From the NCBI RefSeq assembly GCF_036245645.1, contig NZ_BTPE01000001.1:429704-493703 (forward strand): 64,000 nucleotides of DNA, in the 5' to 3' direction. The notes under the pieces were generated by a model. The model made no database searches. It saw only the letters and a program-made list of their open reading frames with translations, and was not told the origin of the DNA. A program made the translations under genes and the position numbers. Shown in pieces: positions 27,655 through 34,496 of this stretch (within the stretch, counting starts at the first letter, position 1; each line of letters starts with the position of its first letter). Source of the DNA: Algoriphagus taiwanensis (lineage in GTDB: Bacteria > Bacteroidota > Bacteroidia > Cytophagales > Cyclobacteriaceae).

Positions 27655-28995
27655 TTAAAACTTCTTGAACTCTACTCTTCTATTGGCTGCTTTTTCTGCT
27701 GAAGTAGAATTGGAATTCAGCGGTTCTGCTTCCCCTTTTCCTTGAGTTTGCAGTCGGTTTTCAGCTATTCCAAACTTTTCTTTTAAATAATCCGCCACAG
27801 CAATGGCTCTTTTTTCAGATAGAATTTGATTGCTGCTTTCATCTCCATCGCTGTCTGTGTGTCCGATAATCTGGATTCTCAGGAATTCATCATCTTTCAA
27901 TACTTCTCCTAACTGATCTAAAAATTCAAATGAAGAAGGCTGCAATTGGTCAGAAGCGGTTTGGAAAAGGATAGCTGTGGTGCTGAACCCTTCTGCTTTT
28001 AGGAGTTTTGACCGAAGATCTTCTCCTTCTTCAGTGATTTTGAGATTGGCTATGGCGACTACTAGGTCCTTTTGCAAATCCACTTCCCGTACATAGAACT
28101 GAATATATTTTCCTAAATCTTCGGCTGCCAAAGAAGGGATGTCCACCACTTTTTCGTCTTCCATAAATAGTCTTACTCGTTTGCCATTTTTGACCAGAGT
28201 GAAATGGATTAAATCATTCAGCTGATTGGTGTATTCATAGGGAATGGTATTGTTGAGCTTATTGGCTGTTCCGTATGATTCTACCGTGATTCTCTTGGAT
28301 CCTCCATCATACCAAAGATTAAACTCCATACTCGCCCCTTTTTTAGCTTTGGTGTACAAAGGCTGATCAATCATATGAATTGCAAATCGTACAGAAGTGG
28401 TGGTTTTGTATTCCAGATTGTAAGTGAAAAGATCGAATTCCACCGCATAATTTTCCGGCAATTCTTTTGGGAGGACAGGTAAATAATACCCTGTGCCTGA
28501 AGTTCTCAAGGCCTTGAAATCATCGATGGTGATGATTTCTCCCCCGGTATTGGTTTCCCATTTTGCAGGAAAGTCCCCGAGTGCATCCCGTTCAAAATAA
28601 TCGGTGTACATCACCTGCCCGTTAGGGATAAATTGACCTGCGATCGAAAGTGCCGGGTCATCGGTTTCAATCGTACTGGTGGAATTGGATGATGAAGCCT
28701 CTTTGGACTTTTTAGAGGAAGAGGAATTACTTCCTCTTTCTTCACTTTCGTCAGCTTTCTTTTTCTGGCCTTTCTTTGATTTGAAGATATTGGGTGCCTC
28801 CATTACCGTTTCGAAGGCCTCGTCGGTTACTTGGGTGGTTTTTTCTTCTACTTTCCTTTCCACAGTTCTTTTGGCGGATTCCTCAGCCGTCTTCTTCAAA
28901 TCTTTGATGAATTTTGATTGTGCGGCTAAGGGCAAAGAGGGTAGTGTAATCAGGAAAAAAAGAAAGAGGATAATGCTTGATTTAAGGGTTTTCAT
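27655..28995 (-). CDS. OmpA-family peptidoglycan-anchoring protein
   Basis: 446 residues. Signal peptide SSIILFLFFLITLPSLPLAAQ, then a charged low-complexity stretch (about 30-105, rich in Lys, Glu and Ser), a beta-sandwich-like middle (about 125-320; similar in style to LamG/DUF1080-type jelly rolls), and a C-terminal OmpA domain (about 335-446) with IQIIGHTDSDGDESSNQILS and NRRVEF, which binds peptidoglycan. The ATG at 28995 is chosen over one at 29028 because it places the signal peptide at the N-terminus. Confidence 0.88.
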   Translation of the reverse strand: MKTLKSSIILFLFFLITLPSLPLAAQSKFIKDLKKTAEESAKRTVERKVEEKTTQVTDEAFETVMEAPNIFKSKKGQKKKADESEERGSNSSSSKKSKEASSSNSTSTIETDDPALSIAGQFIPNGQVMYTDYFERDALGDFPAKWETNTGGEIITIDDFKALRTSGTGYYLPVLPKELPENYAVEFDLFTYNLEYKTTTSVRFAIHMIDQPLYTKAKKGASMEFNLWYDGGSKRITVESYGTANKLNNTIPYEYTNQLNDLIHFTLVKNGKRVRLFMEDEKVVDIPSLAAEDLGKYIQFYVREVDLQKDLVVAIANLKITEEGEDLRSKLLKAEGFSTTAILFQTASDQLQPSSFEFLDQLGEVLKDDEFLRIQIIGHTDSDGDESSNQILSEKRAIAVADYLKEKFGIAENRLQTQGKGEAEPLNSNSTSAEKAANRRVEFKKF

Positions 28996-29082
28996 CGGGA
29001 GTAAAGGGTTTGGGAAAACGAAATCCATATTACCCCTCAGATTGGATAATCACTTGTAAAAACCCGCTAAATGCTTGCAGTA

Positions 29083-29937
29083 TTATTTCCTGATGTTTTG
29101 GACTTGGGTGAGATAGGGCTGGTTAGCAACCAATTCTTTTAACAGTGAAAATCTCTCCAGATGAAACTGGCTTGGTGACTCTCCGCTGTAGGCTTTGAAG
29201 TCTTTAAAAAAGTGAGAAATGTCGTAATAGTTGAAAAATGAAGTGAGAAATGGCAAATCCGGACTTTCGCCTGCCCGGGTAAACTCCACGAATATGGAAT
29301 TGAATCGGGTGATTCGAGCGTATTGAAGTGGGGAAAGGCCTACTTGCTGTCGAAAGAGATGCTGAAGGTGCCGTTCGCTGACATGAAGCTCTTTGCAAAG
29401 CTCTCGTGTACTGATGCATCCTTTTTTCTCAAAAATCAACTCCAGGGCATAGTCTACCAGAGTTTTGGACAGGTCAAGGTCGGAGAGAATTTCCGAAATA
29501 AACTCCTCTGCCTTTTCCACCCTTTTCTCAAAACTTGGCTTTTCTGCTATCTGCTTTATTGTGTCCAACCAGGCTTCGGCAAATACTTCCTCTAGGGGAG
29601 TGGGTCGATCAGTGAATTGAATGGCAGGCCTTTTCGTTAACCTCCAGATTGCTGTCGGCCGGATAGCTATCCCAAAGATATCTGCCTCTTCATTTTCTAC
29701 TTTCAGTCTATAACTCCGAGTTTGCTGTCCGACCAAGTAATATTCAGGCAAAGGCCCGTCGTAAGAATAAAACCCGTTCACTTGATATCGGCCTTGAAGG
29801 TGAATTCCCAAAATCCCAGTGCCAGATGGCATCAAAAGCTCACCGAGCTCACCGGTGATCATGGGTGCCATTTTCATTTGATAGAAGAAGGTGACAAGCC
29901 CAGAAGCGGCTTCTGATGGGAGTGAAGAATGATACAT
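29083..29937 (-). CDS. AraC-family transcriptional regulator
   Basis: 284 residues. The N-terminal part (about 1-150) is a sensor region resembling the DUF6597-type cupin-like domain (LMPSGTGILGIHLQGRY, SYRLKVENEEADIFGIAIRP). The C-terminal double helix-turn-helix spans about 165-270: ISTRELCKELHVSERHLQHLFRQQVGLSP, then FLTSFFNYYDISHFFKDFKAYSGESPSQF. It is divergent from the MarR operon with 147 bases between the starts. Its target is unknown. Confidence 0.9.
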   Translation of the reverse strand: MYHSSLPSEAASGLVTFFYQMKMAPMITGELGELLMPSGTGILGIHLQGRYQVNGFYSYDGPLPEYYLVGQQTRSYRLKVENEEADIFGIAIRPTAIWRLTKRPAIQFTDRPTPLEEVFAEAWLDTIKQIAEKPSFEKRVEKAEEFISEILSDLDLSKTLVDYALELIFEKKGCISTRELCKELHVSERHLQHLFRQQVGLSPLQYARITRFNSIFVEFTRAGESPDLPFLTSFFNYYDISHFFKDFKAYSGESPSQFHLERFSLLKELVANQPYLTQVQNIRK

Positions 29938-30052
29938 CTTAGGCGCATTTGAAGTTCATCCCAAGTAAAATAGCTTATTCTTTTCTGTTTTGGCATTTTT
30001 TTGAAAAAATCAAAAAAGTTATTTCTGCTCTGAAACCTTTTGCTTAAATTAG

Positions 30053-30064
30053 ATGTATATACAT
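30053..30064. promoter_or_regulatory. Operator-like palindrome before marR
   Basis: ATGTATATACAT, a perfect 12-bp palindrome 20 bases before the MarR start and just past a possible -7 box (TAAATTAG, 30045-30052). The larger string TAGATGTATATACA recurs before yceI, so autoregulation by the MarR protein is likely (inference). Confidence 0.72.
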
Positions 30065-30084
30065 TAAATTCATTTGTATTCAAT

Positions 30085-30537
30085 ATGGGAAAGATAGAAG
30101 AAGCAATCCGGCAGCGGGAATTCAAAGATCCTTACAATAAGGCTGTGGTAAACTTGCTTTACACGCACAGCTACTTGGTGACTGCTCAAAGTGCCTTGTT
30201 CAAGCCTTGTGATATTTCTCCAGAACAATACAATGTCCTGAGAATACTCAGAGGGCAAAATGGCGCCCCGACCACTGTCTCTTCTATTCAGGAAAGAATG
30301 CTGAACAAAATGTCCAATGCATCAAGACTTGTAGAAAAGTTGAAGATGAAAGACCTGGTCAAAAGGGAAGAATGCCCTACTGATCGCCGACAAGTCGATG
30401 TTTTGATTACTGATAAAGGCTTGGAGCTCCTGCAGTCTTTGCAAATGCAGGTGGAAGAAGCTAACCGGCAAATTCTCAACCTGAATGAAGAAGAAGTCGA
30501 GCAGTTGAATTTTCTCCTGGATAAGCTCAGGGGATGA
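30085..30537 (+). CDS. MarR-family transcriptional regulator
   Basis: 150 residues. Winged helix-turn-helix: ISPEQYNVLRILRGQNG, VSSIQERMLNKMSNASRLVEKLKMKDLVKR (recognition helix) and the wing EECPTDRRQVDVLITDKG. Helices at both ends form the dimer. The ATG at 30085 is chosen because the longer ORF (from 30040) would run through the operator palindrome. It probably represses itself and the following yceI gene, and perhaps the dioxygenase and esterase genes. No cysteine lies near the N-terminal helix where OhrR has its sensor, so the signal may be a ligand; one Cys is at about residue 42 (FKPCDIS). Confidence 0.92.
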   Translation: MGKIEEAIRQREFKDPYNKAVVNLLYTHSYLVTAQSALFKPCDISPEQYNVLRILRGQNGAPTTVSSIQERMLNKMSNASRLVEKLKMKDLVKREECPTDRRQVDVLITDKGLELLQSLQMQVEEANRQILNLNEEEVEQLNFLLDKLRG

Positions 30538-30552
30538 AAAATTTATCCAAAT

Positions 30553-30566
30553 AGATGTATATACAA
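30553..30566. promoter_or_regulatory. Second copy of the MarR operator-like site, before yceI
   Basis: ATGTATATACAA within AGATGTATATACAAAT, one mismatch from the palindrome upstream of marR. It sits 16 bases after the MarR stop and about 45 bases before the yceI ATG. Confidence 0.68.
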
Positions 30567-30611
30567 ATAATGTTAAAACAATTCATTCAATCAATTTAAA
30601 CCAATCAAATC

Positions 30612-31139
30612 ATGAGCACAACAAAATGGATTATTGACCCTACACACTCAGAAGTATCTTTCAAAGTAAAGCACTTGGTGATTTCCACTGTCACTGGCTA
30701 TTTCCGGAAGTTTGAAGGTAGCGCGGAGGTAGGTTCTGAAGATTTCAATGGGGCCAAAGTAGCCTTTACGGCAGATATTGACAGCATCGACACCAATCAG
30801 ACCGATCGTGATAATCACCTGAAGTCCGCAGACTTCTTTGACGCTGGAAATCATCCTAAATTGAGTTTTGAAGGGACTCTGGCAAATGAGGGAGGAGATT
30901 ACACGCTAAAGGGAGATTTGACCATGAGAGGTACTACCAAATCCATTGATCTTTCTGTAGACTTTGGAGGAGTAGTAGCAGATCCTTACGGACAGACTAA
31001 GGCTGGTTTCGAAATCGAAGGCAAGCTAAACAGAAAAGATTTTGGCCTTTCTTGGTCTGCCATTACCGAAGCAGGAAGCGTTGTAGTTAGCGATCAGGTT
31101 CGTTTGATCCTGAGTGTTCAGCTGGTCAAGCAAGCCTAA
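30612..31139 (+). CDS. YceI-family lipid-binding protein
   Basis: 175 residues, a lipocalin-like barrel that binds polyisoprenoids or similar amphiphiles. Seen: WIIDPTHSEVSFKVKHLVIS at the N-terminus, then GYFRKFEGSAEV, HLKSADFFDAGNHPKLSFEG and LTMRGTTKSIDL, the typical YceI segments. It has no signal peptide, so cytoplasmic, unlike E. coli YceI. Bacteroidota often carry yceI beside a MarR regulator, and the shared operator here ties the two together. Two hairpins follow it. Confidence 0.93.
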   Translation: MSTTKWIIDPTHSEVSFKVKHLVISTVTGYFRKFEGSAEVGSEDFNGAKVAFTADIDSIDTNQTDRDNHLKSADFFDAGNHPKLSFEGTLANEGGDYTLKGDLTMRGTTKSIDLSVDFGGVVADPYGQTKAGFEIEGKLNRKDFGLSWSAITEAGSVVVSDQVRLILSVQLVKQA

Positions 31140-31140
31140 C

Positions 31141-31195
31141 AAACCTTTGAGGTTTTTGATTAATACCCCGGAGGTTGACTTAACCCTCGGGGTTT
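31141..31195 (+). terminator. Tandem terminator-like hairpins after yceI
   Basis: First hairpin AAACCT-ttg-AGGTTT with T5 (31141-31157); second, larger and imperfect, pairs ACCCCG (31165-31170) with CGGGGT and ends in TTTT. Together they probably end the marR-yceI transcript before the dioxygenase gene. Confidence 0.68.
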
Positions 31196-31237
31196 TGTTT
31201 ATCCACAAATTGAACCTTTGATTTTAACCACAATACC

Positions 31238-32188
31238 ATGAGACCCTATATCACAGGAATACACCATATCACCGCGATAGCCGGTGATGCACAAAAAAAC
31301 ATTGATTTCTATACCGGAATCCTTGGGCTAAGGCTGGTCAAAAAGACCATCAATTTCGATGCACCGGATGTGTACCATTTCTATTTTGGAGATGAACTGG
31401 GCCGACCGGGCACCGTATTTACCACATTTCCTTTTCAGGGAGCAAGAAGAGGGACCAAAGGAACCGGCGAACTGACTTACACGGCCTTTTCCATTGGAAA
31501 AGATTCTTTGGAGTTTTGGATGGAAAGATTGAAGCGTTACAAAGTAGCCATTTCAGATGTTCTGACTCGATTTGGAGAAAAACTGATCCGATTTGAAGAT
31601 CACGACGGGATGGGAATCGAACTGGTAGCAAACGACAAAGACGATCGCCTGGGCTGGACTTATGGGCAAATTCCAGCCGAGCACTCGATCAAAGGATTTT
31701 ATGGAGCCACATTAAATCTCCGAGCCAAGGAACTGACCGAGCAGCTTCTTACCCGTCATATGGATTATAAATATATCGGGCAGGAAGGAGATCGCTATCG
31801 GTATGGGACCGAGGGTAAGCCCGGAGATATCGTCGATATTGTCTTGGACAAAACTGGAAACCGGGGCATGCAAAGTGCCGGAACAGTTCACCACATCGCT
31901 TTCCGCACAGCCAATACCCAAAGTCAACTGGCGATTCAGGAAATTCTGATGCAGAATGGCTATCATGTCACAGAAGTAAAGGACCGAAACTATTTCAAGT
32001 CTATCTATTTCAGAGAGCCGGGAGGAGTTTTGTTTGAAATTGCTACCGACGAACCGGGATTCGCTATTGATGAGGAAGAAGCCCATTTAGGCGAACTTCT
32101 AAAACTACCCGAGTGGGCAGAGCCTAGCAGAAAGCGAATTGAAGCAGCTTTAGTACCGATCACATTAAACCCTGAAAAGTATGCCTAA
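31238..32188 (+). CDS. Ring-cleaving dioxygenase of the VOC superfamily (MhqO-like)
   Basis: 316 residues, two vicinal-oxygen-chelate modules. The first has GIHHITAIAGDAQKNIDFYT (metal His) and the second has AGTVHHIAFRT and FREPGGVLFEIATDEPGF (metal Glu). This two-module form with the typical LRLVKKTINFDAPDVYHFYF segment matches MhqO-type glyoxalase-like dioxygenases that act on hydroquinones in Bacillus. The last eight bases overlap the carboxylesterase gene, so the products act on the same pathway. MhqO assignment is by resemblance, not by a proven reaction. Confidence 0.9.
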   Translation: MRPYITGIHHITAIAGDAQKNIDFYTGILGLRLVKKTINFDAPDVYHFYFGDELGRPGTVFTTFPFQGARRGTKGTGELTYTAFSIGKDSLEFWMERLKRYKVAISDVLTRFGEKLIRFEDHDGMGIELVANDKDDRLGWTYGQIPAEHSIKGFYGATLNLRAKELTEQLLTRHMDYKYIGQEGDRYRYGTEGKPGDIVDIVLDKTGNRGMQSAGTVHHIAFRTANTQSQLAIQEILMQNGYHVTEVKDRNYFKSIYFREPGGVLFEIATDEPGFAIDEEEAHLGELLKLPEWAEPSRKRIEAALVPITLNPEKYA

Positions 32189-32792
32189 CGTAGTAAAAAA
32201 GGGCCTTGCGCTAGATCAAGCCCAAAAAGCAGTGATCCTCATCCACGGTCGCGGAGCTACCGCTGATAGTATCCTTAGCCTGAGTTCATACCTGAATTTG
32301 ACCGACTATGCAATTTTGGCTCCTCAGGCAAACGGAAACTCTTGGTATCCGTTTGGCTTTATGAAGTCAGATTCCGGCAACTTTGTTGCACTGGAATCGT
32401 CTTTAAAGCAAATCCAATCGCTTTTCGATGAAGTTTTGCGCGAGGGAGTTGCTCCCGAAAATGTCTTTTTCGTGGGTTTCTCTCAAGGAGCATGTTTGAG
32501 TTTGGAATTCGCTGCCCGAAATGCTCAAAAGTTGGGTGGGATAGTGGCTTTCACCGGCGGGTTGGTTGGAGAAAAGTTGAAAGCTGGGAATTATTCCGGT
32601 GATTTTCAGGGAACTCCGATTTTCATCGGTAGCAGTGACCGGGACTTTCACGTCCCTGCAATCAGAATTCAGGAATCTGCAGATCTGCTACGGCAAATGG
32701 GAGCAGACGTAACCGTAAAGTTATTTGAGGATCCAGATCATACTATCCGTGAAGAGGAGATCGAGTGGGTCAACCAACATATTTTCGTCTGA
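32181..32792 (+). CDS. Carboxylesterase / phospholipase-like hydrolase (MhqD-like)
   Basis: 203 residues, alpha/beta hydrolase of the phospholipase/carboxylesterase family. Oxyanion motif IHGRGATADSI, nucleophile elbow GFSQGACLS, Asp in GSSDRDFHVP and His in EDPDHTIREEE form the triad. It overlaps the MhqO-like gene by eight bases. In Bacillus subtilis and Staphylococcus the MarR-type regulator MhqR controls an MhqO-like dioxygenase and an MhqD-like esterase; the same set lies here beside a MarR gene. Confidence 0.9.
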   Translation: MPNVVKKGLALDQAQKAVILIHGRGATADSILSLSSYLNLTDYAILAPQANGNSWYPFGFMKSDSGNFVALESSLKQIQSLFDEVLREGVAPENVFFVGFSQGACLSLEFAARNAQKLGGIVAFTGGLVGEKLKAGNYSGDFQGTPIFIGSSDRDFHVPAIRIQESADLLRQMGADVTVKLFEDPDHTIREEEIEWVNQHIFV

Positions 32793-32863
32793 TCAAAAAA
32801 TTCAGGTAGGCCCTTTTTGACAGGGTAAAGATTTTCTTGTAAGGTCTATTTAGTTTAAAAAGT

Positions 32864-32890
32864 CCCCGGCACTAGTCGGGGTATTTTTTT
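32864..32890 (+). terminator. Terminator after the MhqD-like gene
   Basis: CCCCG (32864-32868) pairs with CGGGG (32877-32881) around an 8-nt loop, then TATTTTTTT. Short stem but good T-run. Confidence 0.65.
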
Positions 32891-32959
32891 ACCTTTTTTC
32901 AAGAAAAAATTATTTCATAAGTAGATGGTAATCAATTATATGAAGATGTTATTTGGAAA

Positions 32960-33003
32960 TTACTCAATATATTGAGTAAATTTACTCAGTAAAATGAGTA
33001 AAT
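32960..33003. repeat. Double palindrome before the AAA/DUF4143 gene (left copy of direct repeat)
   Basis: TTACTCAATATATTGAGTAA (32960-32979) is a perfect 20-bp palindrome; next to it ATTTACTCA-n6-TGAGTAAAT (32980-33003) repeats the same half-site. The second ends six bases before the ATG at 33010. The first 29 bases (32960-32988) recur at 34292-34320. It looks like an operator/promoter and also like an insertion-site or end repeat. Confidence 0.8.
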
Positions 33004-33009
33004 ATAGAA

Positions 33010-34206
33010 ATGAGCTACCAAAGAGCTGAAAAAGAGATCATTAAGAAAAGACTACAGGATGAACCCCGGAGGTTTATCCAAGTGATCTATGGCCCAAGGC
33101 AGGTAGGTAAGACTACCTTGGTGCGGCAAATCATTCGTGATCTGAATTATCCTCATGCTTTGGTAGCAGCAGATGCTGTAGCTGCCACCGATCAAGTCTG
33201 GATCTCTCAGCAATGGGAAAATGCACGCGCCAAACAATTGCTTTCCCCAGATTCTCCCTATCTATTGGTCATTGATGAAGTGCAAAAAATCGACAATTGG
33301 AGCGAGCAGGTCAAAGCCGAATGGGATCGAGACACTCTGGAGGAGCGGGACATTCGGGTGATTCTGTTGGGTTCTTCCCGACTGATGCTGCAGCAAGGAT
33401 TGACCGAGTCTCTGGCAGGTAGATTTGAATCCATGTACTTAGGACATTGGTCTTACCGGGAGATGAAAGCTGCTTTCGGCTTGTCTCCGGATGAATATAT
33501 CTGGTACGGAGGCTATCCCGGAGCCATCACGCTGAAGGAGGATGAAGATCGCTGGAAGGCTTATGTGCGGGATTCCCTTTTGGAGACCAGCATTTCCCGT
33601 GATATTCTTATGCTGACTCGTGTGGATAAGCCTGCGCTGATGAAGCGTCTGTTTGAGATTGGATCCTCCTATTCGGGTCAGGTGCTTAGCTACACCAAAG
33701 TCATGGGACAGCTGGCTGATGCCGGCAATACCACCACTTTGGCCAATTACCTTGTCCTGCTCAATGAGGCAGGTTTATTGGGAGGATTGGAAAAGTATAG
33801 TCCCAATCTGGTGCGAAAGCGCTCCTCCAGTCCCAAATTCCAAGTGCACAATACGGCCATCATGTCGGGGATTTCCAATGAAACCTTCGAGACGCTGAAG
33901 GCCGATCATAAAGCCTGGGGCCGATGGGTGGAATCCGCCGTGGGTGCACACCTGATCAACCAATCCTTTCAGATCAAAAAGCTGAATATCTACTATTGGC
34001 GGGAGGGAAATGATGAAGTGGATTTCATAGTCGAATACCAAAAGCGAATCATAGCACTTGAAGTGAAGACTTCCAAAGTAGGAGGGTTGGCTGGCTTGAA
34101 TGCATTTGCCAAGGCTTTCCGGCCTGAAAAATCCCTGGTGATCGGTACCGATGGGATTCCTTGGGAAGACTTCCTTCAGATGAATGTACTGGATTTATAC
34201 ACTTAA
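33010..34206 (+). CDS. AAA ATPase with DUF4143 domain, repeat-bracketed cassette
   Basis: 398 residues. Walker A GPRQVGKTTLVRQII (about 27-41), Walker B YLLVIDEVQK, then DUF4143 in the second half. Near the C-terminus, EVDFIVEYQKRIIALEVKT holds an Asp...Glu-x-Lys pattern seen in PD-(D/E)XK nucleases. This family is widespread and often multi-copy in Bacteroidota and archaea; its function is not settled. The gene is bracketed by a 29-bp direct repeat (one mismatch) and closed by its own terminator, so it looks like a self-contained mobile or autoregulated cassette (inference). Base composition is close to that of the neighbours. Confidence 0.9.
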   Translation: MSYQRAEKEIIKKRLQDEPRRFIQVIYGPRQVGKTTLVRQIIRDLNYPHALVAADAVAATDQVWISQQWENARAKQLLSPDSPYLLVIDEVQKIDNWSEQVKAEWDRDTLEERDIRVILLGSSRLMLQQGLTESLAGRFESMYLGHWSYREMKAAFGLSPDEYIWYGGYPGAITLKEDEDRWKAYVRDSLLETSISRDILMLTRVDKPALMKRLFEIGSSYSGQVLSYTKVMGQLADAGNTTTLANYLVLLNEAGLLGGLEKYSPNLVRKRSSSPKFQVHNTAIMSGISNETFETLKADHKAWGRWVESAVGAHLINQSFQIKKLNIYYWREGNDEVDFIVEYQKRIIALEVKTSKVGGLAGLNAFAKAFRPEKSLVIGTDGIPWEDFLQMNVLDLYT

Positions 34207-34232
34207 AAGGCAGCTTAATGGCTGTCTTTTTT
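34205..34232 (+). terminator. Terminator of the AAA/DUF4143 gene
   Basis: AAAAGGCAGC (34205-34214) pairs with GCTGTCTTTT (34221-34230) with one G-U pair, 6-nt loop, T-run. It overlaps the stop codon region. Confidence 0.8.
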
Positions 34233-34290
34233 GCTTAAAAATGTTTTTGTAAATAATTGAATATCAGCCTTTAATGTCACTTTTACCGAT

Positions 34291-34320
34291 TTTACTCAAT
34301 ATACTGAGTAAATTTACTCA
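34291..34320. repeat. Right copy of the direct repeat bracketing the AAA/DUF4143 gene
   Basis: TTACTCAATATACTGAGTAA (34292-34311) and a following TTTACTCA half-site; 28 of 29 bases match 32960-32988. The second palindrome of the left side is only half present here, and the match stops at the same base on the left end in both copies. Confidence 0.82.
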
Positions 34321-34390
34321 ATGGGTTTATTTTGCTGCCAATTCACCAAGGCAGAAAGAGAGATTCTCAGATTTTTTTGTAAAAAGTTTC

Positions 34391-34432
34391 CCACGGATTT
34401 ACACAGAAAAAGACACAGATGACCACGGATTT
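34391..34432. repeat. CCACGGATTT direct repeat in intergenic DNA
   Basis: CCACGGATTT at 34391-34400 and 34423-34432 around ACACAG-rich sequence. Similar intergenic strings occur in many Bacteroidota and other genomes (recollection), so this looks like a dispersed-repeat remnant between the AAA cassette and sbcC. Confidence 0.4.
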
Positions 34433-34496
34433 GGGTTCCTCTTGCTACAAACCCTTCGTGCTCTCCATTTAACCTTGAAGACCTTTGTGGCAAAAA

